Source of the DNA: Verrucomicrobiales bacterium
Lineage (GTDB): Bacteria; Verrucomicrobiota; Verrucomicrobiia; Limisphaerales; F1-12-MAGs170
Assembly: GCA_005777315.1 (NCBI GenBank)
Contig: SXMN01000040.1
Coordinates: 1-38,115 of the forward strand
Direction: 5' to 3'
Length of the DNA: 38,115 bases
Part shown: piece after piece, positions 21,801 to 28,608 of the stretch
How positions within the stretch are numbered: position 1 is the stretch's first letter
How the letters are laid out: every line of letters starts with the position of its first letter
The notes under the pieces: generated by a model
Databases searched by the model: none
What the model saw: the letters and a program-made list of their open reading frames with translations, nothing else
Told to the model about the DNA's origin: nothing
Position numbers and translations under genes: made by a program

Positions 21801-22268
21801 TTGGCGACCCGATGCACTCTTTCCGAAGGCGCGCGGGACACGCTGCAATGCTTCGACGTGGAGAGCGGCCGGCAACTTTGGGAATCGATTTCACAGCAAA
21901 TTCCCGCCGAGGCGTTCATCCGCGCTGATTCCTCGGGTGAATACCTCGCCTACGCTCCGCTCAAATTGCAGCCCCGGAAATTGATTCGAGTGTCGGACTT
22001 CTCAGAAGTCGGAAGCGCCATGCAAGACCGCAGCGCAATCGGGCCTGGAGCACGGTTGTTTGCCGTCCCCACATTGCAGGGTTGGGGCATCGCAACTGAA
22101 GATCCGCCGAAGGTGGAATTCGCCCTTGGTCCGGAATGGGGGATGGGCTACACGCCGACGTTCAGTCCGAAAGGAAACCTCTTCGCCTGGAGCGGCGACA
22201 ACTGGGTTCTCCTCGCTCACCTGGATGAAGTGAGGCAACGGCTGGATTCGCTAAAACGCAGGAAATGA
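18879..22268 (+). CDS. Membrane Ser/Thr protein kinase with C-terminal WD40-like sensor
   Basis: 1129 residues. The kinase domain is at 23-305: glycine loop IGEGSCGEVWLA (29-40), Lys51 (RAVKIVY), HRDIKPTN (His184, Asp186, Lys188, Asn191), DVG in place of DFG (203-205) and APE (224-226), all consistent with an active enzyme. One membrane helix follows (about 325-345, VVALWGAAAVAVVGLGLGLW). The extracytoplasmic C-terminal 780 residues form WD40/beta-propeller-like repeats (FSPNGTALIG, VFSDDGMRLVAGCEDGSI, FHPDGQTLASSGRNEVRLWD, FSNDGQLIAGLSDDWRVAIWD). It probably senses an envelope or nutrient signal and phosphorylates the coupled sigma factor or a partner. Three repeat-derived segments interrupt it in frame: residues about 113-139, 530-575 and 626-646. 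Confidence 0.93.
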   Translation: MSNGPPEKAAGVSRHPLPRVDGYELRRRIGEGSCGEVWLAQNIMEEWRAVKIVYQSRLENNHGFYEREFKGLRKYEPISRSHSSLVQILHMGRDEELGCFYYVMELADDAGAVQRSAASRSVKTNFGQTPLNLEPGTLNPATYVPRTLSSVLKEASRLPVDESVKIGVALATALEKLHECELVHRDIKPTNIIFVNGQPKLADVGLVTSLDATRSLVGTHGYMAPEGPGHEAADIYSFGKVLYEMSTGRDRADFPALPDMDAFPESERQALHELNAVILKACAGNPTERHRSATELREELVRLTLGESIVRQRSLERMARRTKVVALWGAAAVAVVGLGLGLWFYRTRSIEQSRNVAFKEAKARRGWGARHARWFAYNWTSYQQAAYYRVDAELLGEAANSLSGLDAERLCSYDQFGGVGAAFSPNGTALIGSDGVTPALMIAPDGTKSELPVRDVGPVSWTPEGVPVQLSANSTNCVLKSMRDGLVLSTLPLESGDIVAENVGPVLALSKDGRWAAAAVQGENSTKKWHFEPRNHGAPPPHKPEILLSPSLSSIPNGGEGARRAGEEADHGVRSRLVLWETATSRRIGEAPLLATALVFSDDGMRLVAGCEDGSIHIYGDLESDLGAPASLLASQPPAGMPAVPGEAPSSGHVTDRVAMLEDWVPSMKEKRVLPAPPRNLAVRCLAVTRDRLVPYDSRGRGKEWLIAAGYEGGEIGIWETRSGSARSWCRGSHWTVAALAFHPDGQTLASSGRNEVRLWDIVTSQLVLRVGVQSSAEGTALAIDAEGRRMVFGSRPDAAKTAVDLWEFTPHHGIQLLRGLTSGVRKIWFSNDGQLIAGLSDDWRVAIWDTRNGGLLWRLETPVGIFADNAGGAFDSANKRFAFCAGREACVYDLESGEVRQRWELPRGTRDEMSFDKMDRLLLARGEKDPGKSDSSSWRIYELKEDEPPRILRAQTEADRKVEELIFVAGGARLATRCTLSEGARDTLQCFDVESGRQLWESISQQIPAEAFIRADSSGEYLAYAPLKLQPRKLIRVSDFSEVGSAMQDRSAIGPGARLFAVPTLQGWGIATEDPPKVEFALGPEWGMGYTPTFSPKGNLFAWSGDNWVLLAHLDEVRQRLDSLKRRK
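19215..19295 (+). repeat. 81-bp palindromic element inserted in frame in the kinase gene
   Basis: Perfect 11-bp terminal inverted repeats: GTTCAACGTTC (19215-19225) and GAACGTTGAAC (19285-19295). The length is 27 codons, so the frame is kept. It encodes residues 113-139, lying in the loop after the hinge (VMELADDA) and before ATYVPRTLSSVL. Kinase motifs on both sides are intact. Confidence 0.8.
20530..20560 (+). repeat. 31-bp perfect palindrome within the kinase gene
   Basis: CCCTCTCCTCCATTC, one base, GAATGGAGGAGAGGG. It is the core of a longer C/G-rich repeat (about 20466-20600) that adds a Pro/Gly/Arg-rich segment to a propeller loop. A related CTCTCTCC / GGGATGAGAGGG sequence lies at 32479-32509. 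Confidence 0.75.
20753..20815 (+). repeat. 63-bp double-hairpin element inserted in frame in the kinase gene
   Basis: Ends CCTGGGA and TCCCAGG (perfect inverted repeat). The inner hairpins are GCCAGCA, TCCT, TGCTGGC and CCGCCGGCA, GGGA, TGCCGGCGG. The length is 21 codons. It encodes a Pro/Ala/Gly segment near residues 626-646, between two propeller blades. Confidence 0.8.
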
Positions 22269-22406
22269 AAGTGATTGGCGACGGAGCCGCCGATGTGGCA
22301 ACAAGAAGAAGGGGCAGACGATCCGAAGAGAGATCGGGCGTCCTGTCCCCTTACGGGACTTGGGTACCATGACACGACCGCCCCTGCGATAAATCGCTGT
22401 ACGTTT

Positions 22407-22619
22407 TTAGCGCCAAGGGCGCGTCCTTATCCCAGCCTGGGGCAACGTCCCAGGAATACCATCAGCCCTCAACCGTTGGGCTGAAGGCCCGTCCCATCCT
22501 TCCGAGAAAAAATCGCATTCTGTGGACAGTGGGTCGCGCCATCAGCGCTCGGAACTGTACCTAACACGTTTCCTGGGGCGTTGCCCCAGGCTGGTATGGC
22601 ACCGCGCCTTTGGCGCTAA
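22407..22619. repeat. 213-bp inverted-repeat element
   Basis: The left arm (22407-22454) begins TTAGCGCCAAGGGCGCG and contains CAGCCTGGGGCAACG. The right arm (22572-22619) is its near-complement, ending CGCGCCTTTGGCGCTAA. The interior contains CAACCGTTGGGCTGAAGGCC. No transposase is present, so it looks like a non-autonomous repeat. The sequence from 22269 to 22406 holds nothing I recognise. Confidence 0.75.
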
Positions 22620-22763
22620 TAATGGATACAAATAGCCAGCCTATTTTCTTTCGTCCTTCGAGCTTAATGAAACGATCCCACTCGCAAGAGCGGAGAACCT
22701 TCCTTCAGCATCAATCCGGTTCTGGATCGACAACCATCATCGACTGCGACAATACAGGGCCGC

Positions 22764-23516
22764 TTGAAATCAACTTTTATTCAACTGATCAAGACGGGCC
22801 ATCATCCGCTGGGCACGCTGCTCACCCTGCCCTGCCCGGAAGTCGCGGAAGCGATGGCGGACATTGGATTCGACTGGCTGTGGATCGACATGGAACACGG
22901 CACCCTCTCTTTGCGAGACGCGCAGCAGATGCTGGTCGCCGTTCGTGGCAAAGCGCACGGTCTGGTACGCGTCCCCACGTGTGAACCGATCTGGATCCGA
23001 CAGGTGCTCGATCTCGGCGCGGACGGGGTCATTGTGCCGCTCGTCCGATCCGCAGCGCAGGCTGCCGAGGCCATCCAGGCCGCCAAGTATCCACCACAAG
23101 GTGCCCGCAGCGCCGGGATCGCTCGCGCCAATTCGTTTGGTCTGAACTTCCAGCCCTACGTCTCCACCGCGAATTCGCAAACGGCGATTCTCATCCAGAT
23201 TGAGCACATTGACGCCGTCCGCGACATCGAGGCGATCCTTGCCCTTCCCGGACTCGATGGAATCATCGTCGGCCCCTACGACCTGTCCGGCAGCATGAAT
23301 CTGCTCGGACAACTCAAACATCCCGAAGTGGAAGCAGCCTTGAGCCGCGTCCTGTCAGCGTGCAAAGTCAGGAAAATTCCCATCGGCATCTTCGCCATGA
23401 CTGCGGGCGAAGCGAAGTTCCTGAGGGAGTCTGGATACGACTTTGCGGCTGTCGGGATTGACGCGACGATGTTGTTAATGACTGCTCGCGATGTCCTCAA
23501 CCAGGCGAGAAGTTGA
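22764..23516 (+). CDS. HpcH/HpaI-family aldolase
   Basis: 250 residues, class-II (metal-dependent) pyruvate aldolase family, which cleaves 2-keto-3-deoxy sugar acids or 4-hydroxy-2-oxo acids to pyruvate and an aldehyde. The active-site set is intact: WIDMEHG (His45 as base), Arg69 (VRVP), GADGVIVPLV (86-94), GARSAGIARANSFG (113-126), Glu147 (IQIEHID) and Asp173 (GPYDLSGS) as metal ligands. The start is a TTG at 22764, preceded by a GGG a few bases upstream; no ATG gives a complete N-terminus. It stands alone, so the natural substrate cannot be told from context. Confidence 0.9.
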   Translation: MKSTFIQLIKTGHHPLGTLLTLPCPEVAEAMADIGFDWLWIDMEHGTLSLRDAQQMLVAVRGKAHGLVRVPTCEPIWIRQVLDLGADGVIVPLVRSAAQAAEAIQAAKYPPQGARSAGIARANSFGLNFQPYVSTANSQTAILIQIEHIDAVRDIEAILALPGLDGIIVGPYDLSGSMNLLGQLKHPEVEAALSRVLSACKVRKIPIGIFAMTAGEAKFLRESGYDFAAVGIDATMLLMTARDVLNQARS

Positions 23517-23542
23517 AACGCCGTCCCACCGACAGGAATTCT

Positions 23543-23953
23543 TCAATCAGCGGACCAAAGTCCAGGTGTGTTCCTCAACTTTTCCAGAAGCCGTGAGTCG
23601 GCGGCGGGAAACGCATACTCATCCAATGTCTGGATCGTGACCCAGACGAAGGCATGGCATCCCAACGGTTGAGGATCGCCATGGAGCAATTCACAGCGGA
23701 AGAATTTGAGATGAACCGTTTTCTCAGGATACGCGTGGGTCAGTTCATCAATCACAGCGCCGGTGGAAACCTCGATGGCAAGTTCCTCCTTCAACTCGCG
23801 CCGGAGACACTCTTCGAAAGATTCATTTATCTCGCGCTTGCCACCGGGAAACTCCCATAAGCCGCCAAGGTGATCTCCGGGCCGGCGTTGCGTGATCAGC
23901 AGTTTGCCGGAATGAAACACGAGCCCCGCGGCGACTTCGATTGGCGGATGCAC
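23543..23953 (-). CDS. MutT-type Nudix hydrolase
   Basis: 136 residues from a GTG at 23953. Pattern of MutT: EVAAGLVFHSGKLLITQRRP, LGGLWEFPGGKREINE, and the Nudix box at about 38-60 (GKREINESFEECLRRELKEELAI). The catalytic Arg and Glu residues are present; the Gly near the end of the box is Ala. Such enzymes hydrolyse oxidised nucleoside triphosphates such as 8-oxo-dGTP. It starts 1 bp after the stop of the UDP-glucose dehydrogenase gene, so the two are probably cotranscribed. The aldolase gene converges on it from the other side with 26 bp between stops. Confidence 0.9.
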   Translation of the reverse strand: MHPPIEVAAGLVFHSGKLLITQRRPGDHLGGLWEFPGGKREINESFEECLRRELKEELAIEVSTGAVIDELTHAYPEKTVHLKFFRCELLHGDPQPLGCHAFVWVTIQTLDEYAFPAADSRLLEKLRNTPGLWSAD

Positions 23954-23954
23954 T

Positions 23955-25250
23955 TCAACGACCGATGCTCTTGTAGATGAAACCGAGCTGCTCCATCTCG
24001 CGGGGATCGAAAAGATTTCTGCCGTCGAAAAGAATCGGGTGTGTCATCGCCTTGCGAACGCGGTCGAGGTCGAGGCTTTTGAATTGATTCCATTCGGTGG
24101 CCACCACCAGCGCGTCACACCCTTCGGCGACCTCGTTCATATCATCAATGTAGGTGACGCCGCTGGGCGGCAACACCGTCCTGGCCTTGTCCATCGCCTT
24201 CGGATCATGAACTCTGAGAAGCGCGCCTTCCTTCAGCAGACGGTGGCAGAGATCGATGGCCGGCGACATCCGCACATCGTCGGTGTTCTGTTTGAAGGCC
24301 AGTCCCAGCACGCCAATCTTCTTGTCCTTGAGCACCCAGACCGTCTCCAGGATCTTCTTGAAAAAACGGTCCATCTGCAGGGCGTTGATCCGTTGAACTT
24401 CCTTGAGCAAGCCGAAATCGTAGCCCAGTTGCTCGGCGATTTTCACGAAGGCGCTCAGATCTTTCGGAAAGCAGCTTCCACCGAAACCCAGCGAGGCGTC
24501 AAAAAACTGCCTCCCAATTCGCGCATCCATGCCAATCCCACTGGCGACCTCCTGGACATTCGCGCCGGAGGCCTCGCAGATCACCGAGATGGCGTTGATG
24601 TAGGAAATCTTCAGCGCAAGGAACGAGTTTGCGGCGTGCTTGATCAATTCGGCGGAATTGATGTCCGTGACAACCACCGGCGCGTTGAAGGGCGCGTAAA
24701 GTTCCTTCATCGCAGCCACGGGCCGCTGAGTCCGCACACCAATGACCACCCGGTCCGGCTTTAGAAAGTCCGACACAGCCGAACCTTCACGGAGAAACTC
24801 GGGATTCGACACGACATCGAACTCCACCTTCGCCTTGCAATAACGCCGGATCGTCTCGGCCACTTTCTCGCCGGTCTTCACAGGCACAGTGCTCTTGTCC
24901 ACAACGATCTTGTAGCTCGTCATGACCGCGGCGATGTCCCGGGCCACTCCTTCCATGAAACTGAGATCCACCGAGCCGTCGGGTTGCGGCGGAGTGGGCA
25001 CGGCGATAAAGACGACATCCGCGTTCTCAACCCCATCCCTCGTGGAGGTTGTGAAGCCGAGGCGGCCGGCGGCGACATTCTTCTGGACGAGCTCCTCCAA
25101 GCCCGGCTCGTAAATCGGGATCCCGCCTTTCTGGAGCATCTCCACTTTCCGTGCGTCGCAGTCCACGCATATGACAGTGTGCCCCACTTCAGCAAAACAC
25201 GTCCCTGTAACAAGTCCGACGTAACCCGTGCCGATGACTGCCAGTTTCAT
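23955..25250 (-). CDS. ugd: UDP-glucose 6-dehydrogenase
   Basis: 431 residues, full length for the family. It oxidises UDP-glucose to UDP-glucuronate with two NAD+, feeding exopolysaccharide, LPS or glycosaminoglycan-like polymers. The NAD-binding motif GTGYVGLVTGTCFAEVGH lies at 7-24; TPPQPDGSVD and DKSTVPVKTGE follow. VSNPEFLREGSAV (147-159) marks the catalytic Glu. The Lys204/Asn208 helix (ELIKHAANSFLALKISYINA) leads to the catalytic Cys260 in GFGGSCFPKD. The C-terminal Rossmann domain (KIGVLGLAFKQNTDDVRMSP) completes it. It is followed by mutT at 1 bp; no other sugar-polymer genes are in the window. Confidence 0.96.
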   Translation of the reverse strand: MKLAVIGTGYVGLVTGTCFAEVGHTVICVDCDARKVEMLQKGGIPIYEPGLEELVQKNVAAGRLGFTTSTRDGVENADVVFIAVPTPPQPDGSVDLSFMEGVARDIAAVMTSYKIVVDKSTVPVKTGEKVAETIRRYCKAKVEFDVVSNPEFLREGSAVSDFLKPDRVVIGVRTQRPVAAMKELYAPFNAPVVVTDINSAELIKHAANSFLALKISYINAISVICEASGANVQEVASGIGMDARIGRQFFDASLGFGGSCFPKDLSAFVKIAEQLGYDFGLLKEVQRINALQMDRFFKKILETVWVLKDKKIGVLGLAFKQNTDDVRMSPAIDLCHRLLKEGALLRVHDPKAMDKARTVLPPSGVTYIDDMNEVAEGCDALVVATEWNQFKSLDLDRVRKAMTHPILFDGRNLFDPREMEQLGFIYKSIGR

Positions 25251-25361
25251 GCGTGGTGACTCGAAAGGGATTCCGCTCGGAACGTCCCGGATGCGGGTGC
25301 GAACAGTTGGCTCTGATCCGCCATCGAGCTCAATCCTGACTCCTGAGTCCTCACCTCAAGG

Positions 25362-26084
25362 CTACGGCTTCACCGCAGGAGCATTGGTGGAGACGGCAGC
25401 CGCTGGGGCATTGGTCTTTCCCAGCTCCGGATGAGCGGAAAGGAGCTTTTGTTTGCGCTGAGCCGCCTGGGAGGCGGCGGAAGAGCCGGTGCCGGCGCGT
25501 GCCAGCTCGTCATAAACTTTGTACGCCGCCTCATGTTGATTCTTCGACTCGTGAATGCGAGCCACTGACAGCCTGGCTTGATCCACCTGCGCCGATTGCG
25601 CGAACCGGGTTTGAAAATTTTGATACGCAGTCAGGGCTTCGTCGGACTTTCCCTGTGATTCGAGGGCGGCTGCCGCGCCAAACGCCGCGCTCGCGGCCAG
25701 GGCGCTGGCCCCGTGCTCACGGAGGAATCGCTCGAATTGAGACTGGGCCTCGGAGTACTTGCCATCGGTAAACGAGGCCCCGGCCGCCAGGAGCAACGCG
25801 CGTTCCGCGGCAGCGGTGCTGCCGTGCTGGTCCGCGATCTTCAGGAAATCGCCTGCGGTCGCGGCCGTTTCACCCGTTGCCGTGGCGGGCACGGAGGCCT
25901 TGAGCGCAAGCAAAGCCGAATTCGCGGCCAACTCTGTCTGATGTGATTTCCACCGGATGGTTGCGACAACAAATACAAGGATCAACAGACCCGCTCCAGC
26001 GCGGACAAGGTTGCGTTTATTGGTCTCGATCCAGCCTAAAAACTCAAACCAAGACGATGAATCGTCTTTCGTTTCGGAACTCAT
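25362..26084 (-). CDS. TPR-containing single-pass membrane protein (YfgM-like)
   Basis: 240 residues from the ATG at 26084, chosen because the frame above it crosses an inverted repeat with no protein character. A short cytoplasmic N-terminus (SSWFEFLGWIETNKRN) leads to one membrane helix (AGAGLLILVFVVATI). Then come helical TPR-like repeats (AERALLLAAGASFTDGKYSE, AFGAAAALESQGKSDEALTA, ARIHESKNQHEAAYKVYDEL) and an Ala/Pro/Thr-rich tail. The layout matches YfgM/TPR_21 proteins, periplasmic partners of the Sec translocon. The family link is by architecture only. Confidence 0.8.
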   Translation of the reverse strand: MSSETKDDSSSWFEFLGWIETNKRNLVRAGAGLLILVFVVATIRWKSHQTELAANSALLALKASVPATATGETAATAGDFLKIADQHGSTAAAERALLLAAGASFTDGKYSEAQSQFERFLREHGASALAASAAFGAAAALESQGKSDEALTAYQNFQTRFAQSAQVDQARLSVARIHESKNQHEAAYKVYDELARAGTGSSAASQAAQRKQKLLSAHPELGKTNAPAAAVSTNAPAVKP

Positions 26085-26158
26085 ATAGGCGGGGAAAATT
26101 CCTGCTCCACCTGTCAAAGGCAAGCGTGAAATCAAGAGAACACTGATCCCCCTCATCT

Positions 26159-26289
26159 CATCCGTTCCGAAGTTTGGGGTTCGCGTCACATCATGTAAGG
26201 CTGATGCTGACAGGAATTTCATCCTAAAGCTTCTGCAATTCATGCCGATGAAGTTATCGGGGCGAACCCCAAATACTGAATCACGGATG
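26159..26289. repeat. Inverted repeat in the divergent intergenic region
   Basis: The left arm CATCCGTTCCGAAGTTTGGG, continuing GTTCGC (26159-26184), pairs with GCGAACCCCAAATACT, continuing to CACGGATG (26262-26289). The arms match over most of 26 bp and are separated by about 77 bp. It lies between the TPR gene and the kinase-like gene, which are divergently transcribed, so it could be a regulatory structure or a small mobile element. Confidence 0.65.
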
Positions 26290-26294
26290 ATTCG

Positions 26295-27935
26295 ATGCCA
26301 CATACTAAACCACAATCAGCCGCTGCAACGACGCCCTCCGAGGGTCGATTCCACGATGACTCAATGCTCGACTGTGCCGGTAATGCCAGCCAGCTTTTTG
26401 AGCTCAGCCCCGCAGCCCACTTGATTCTGGATGCAAGCGATGGCTCCCTGCTTGATGCCAACCTTGCCGCCCGCAATATGCTGGCGTTGGATGAAGACTG
26501 CTTACGTGTCTGCACCGCCGAATCGTTAGGGATACAGACAATCCTCGACAACCACCCAGACCACCTCATTCCTTTACGAGGTGCGAAGGACACGATCTCA
26601 CAAGCGGAAATCCATCGCCGGGATGGCACCGCGATCCATTGTGCCATTTCAAGCACAACAACACGATGGAACGGCAGGCGCGTAGTTGTCGCCGTATTGG
26701 TTCCGCTTGAGTCGGAAAAGGGAGTTTTAGAGAGAACACTGACGAACCAGAAATGGCTCTCCGAAGCGGCGCTGCCAACCGCGCTGGGAGAACTTGCTGG
26801 CAATGTCTCTCATGAATTCAACAACCTCCTGACGACAATCCTTGGCAACGCCAGCCTCGCCCGTCTCGACATTGATGAATCAAGCCCATTCTTCAGAGCA
26901 CTGTCGCACATTGAACGCGCCGCGACCCAAGCCGCCCAGCTCTGCCTTCACCTGAGCACGTTCAGCGCCGCCGAACCGTCCGCCATTCAGACAATCGACC
27001 TCAGGGGATTGATCCTGGATGTCACTCAATTTGCCAGGCTTACCGCGGCCAAGCGGGTGGATCTGACCGTCAATGTCGCCAACAGGCTTCCGTTGGTGGA
27101 TGGGGATGCCTGCCAATTGCGGGCGGCTCTCCTTCTGCTGATGCTCCATGGCGCGCATTCACTACCCAGCGCGCGTGGCAAACTGCAGATCACCGCCCGG
27201 GCGCGTCGCATGGATGCCTCCACTTCAAGTGAATTTGGAGAAAACATCCGAGCCGTCGATGGCGAATACATCTCCATCGAGATGCGCGCCCCGGGAATTC
27301 AAGGCAACCTGCGATGGCCGGCGCGACCTGATGCCCCCCTCAACTTGAGTTCGCCCGTCGAACACCACTTGAGGCTGCTGGAAATTGATGCGATCGCTCG
27401 AAGCCATGGAGGATTACTCTCAGTGGAGCAGAGTTCGAGCGAGGGCATGATAACCACGCTGCTGTTGCCGATCGAAACAACGGCCACCCGGCGGGAAACC
27501 AAACCCTCCATACATTCTGATCGCAAGGCAACAACGGGGCCGCGCACCGTGTTGCTTGTGGATGACGATGATCAGATCAGGAGCGCGATCAGGCGGATGC
27601 TGGAGGCTTGCGGGTTGTGCGTGATCGAAGCGGTCAATGGCATTGATGGTTTGGAGCAGTTCAGAAGGCATGCGCCTCAAATCAACGCTGTGTTGCTCGA
27701 TTCCAACATGCCGGAGATGAACGGAATGGATGTGGCGCGCGGCATCCGCACGATCACATCCGAGGTTCCCATCCTTCTGATGAGCGGCTTCAATCAAATC
27801 ATGGATGAGGACCAGACCCGATCCAGCAAGGGAGTGGAATTTCTCCAGAAGCCCTTCACTCCAACTTCGCTCGAGTCCGAACTAAGCCGCATTTTCGGCA
27901 CCCCCGTCAGCCTGACTTCGCCATCCTGCGTTTAG
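26295..27935 (+). CDS. Hybrid histidine kinase with degenerate ATPase domain
   Basis: 546 residues, no membrane segment. PAS-like domain at about 31-140 (LFELSPAAHLILDASDGSLLDAN). HisKA H-box GELAGNVSHEFNNLLTTILG with phospho-acceptor His173. The ATPase region (240-395) is degenerate: the N-box position reads LLLLMLHGAHSL without the Mg-binding Asn, and the G1 position reads IEMRAPGIQ instead of a D-x-G-x-G motif. Only the late HGGLLSVEQSSSEG block is family-like. The C-terminal receiver (417-535) is intact, with the acidic pair in LLVDDDD, Asp469 (LLDSNMPEMNG), Ser497 and Lys519 (LQKPF). It may be a phosphorelay scaffold or phosphatase rather than a kinase. Confidence 0.87.
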   Translation: MPHTKPQSAAATTPSEGRFHDDSMLDCAGNASQLFELSPAAHLILDASDGSLLDANLAARNMLALDEDCLRVCTAESLGIQTILDNHPDHLIPLRGAKDTISQAEIHRRDGTAIHCAISSTTTRWNGRRVVVAVLVPLESEKGVLERTLTNQKWLSEAALPTALGELAGNVSHEFNNLLTTILGNASLARLDIDESSPFFRALSHIERAATQAAQLCLHLSTFSAAEPSAIQTIDLRGLILDVTQFARLTAAKRVDLTVNVANRLPLVDGDACQLRAALLLLMLHGAHSLPSARGKLQITARARRMDASTSSEFGENIRAVDGEYISIEMRAPGIQGNLRWPARPDAPLNLSSPVEHHLRLLEIDAIARSHGGLLSVEQSSSEGMITTLLLPIETTATRRETKPSIHSDRKATTGPRTVLLVDDDDQIRSAIRRMLEACGLCVIEAVNGIDGLEQFRRHAPQINAVLLDSNMPEMNGMDVARGIRTITSEVPILLMSGFNQIMDEDQTRSSKGVEFLQKPFTPTSLESELSRIFGTPVSLTSPSCV

Positions 27936-28012
27936 GGTCCGCAATCAAGTTGTGGAATTCGTTGCGGGATTCCTTTTGCAATTTGCCCGGCGGCTTCTAA
28001 TGCTCACGCGTG

Positions 28013-28384
28013 ATGAAACCGCTGGCGTTTATTTGCCTGGAGAACTCCGTTGTCGGAAGCCAAATGGTCAACCGCCTCATGGACCTTGGATATCAACCCC
28101 AGTCCGTCAACGACATCAGCCAGCTCGCGAGTCAGGCAAAATCAAGGATGCCCTTTGTGATCATTTGTAGCCTGGTTTCAAAGCGGGCCGATGCATTGCA
28201 GGTGGTAAGGGAAATGCGCGCGGAGGAAGCGACGAAGCATATTCCCGTGATTGGCGTGACACCGGATTTGAGTCCCAAATTTCACTCTGACGCCGTGGAG
28301 GCCGGGGCGACTCTGGTCGTGGTGGAAAATGGGGTTCTTGCCCAGTTGCCACAGCTTCTCGATGCCGCGCTCGCGGTGGAGTGA
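28013..28384 (+). CDS. Pseudo-receiver domain protein
   Basis: 123 residues from the ATG at 28013 (a GTG at 28010 is adjacent). The alternating beta/alpha pattern of a CheY-like domain is clear: KPLAFICLENSVV, MPFVIICSLVSKRADALQVVREMR, HIPVIGVTPD, AVEAGATLVVVENGVLAQLPQLLDAAL. The residues needed for phosphorylation are absent: no acidic pair after strand 1, Ser where the acceptor Asp should be, and no Lys after strand 5. It follows the degenerate hybrid kinase by 77 bp on the same strand, so the pair probably works together through protein contacts rather than phosphotransfer. Confidence 0.65.
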   Translation: MKPLAFICLENSVVGSQMVNRLMDLGYQPQSVNDISQLASQAKSRMPFVIICSLVSKRADALQVVREMRAEEATKHIPVIGVTPDLSPKFHSDAVEAGATLVVVENGVLAQLPQLLDAALAVE

Positions 28385-28608
28385 GTTTGCTGAGGGTATC
28401 AAAGCGATCCACTTTGTTGTCATTGAAATCGCTGCTGCCGAGACGAGGCGAGGCAGACATGCGTGACTGCATTTCGCCCTTTCGAAGAGCAGGGAGACTG
28501 AATGAAAGCAAGCAGGTCGATGGGACGAGTATCAAATTCAGAAGCGGTTTTTGACGACACCACATCGAGGACAAACAGGGCACCGCTTTGAAGAGATAAC
28601 GCTTCCGT

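Noticed and set aside
22275..22484. A 69-codon plus-strand frame after the kinase
   Set aside because: Most of it is the left arm of the 213-bp inverted-repeat element.
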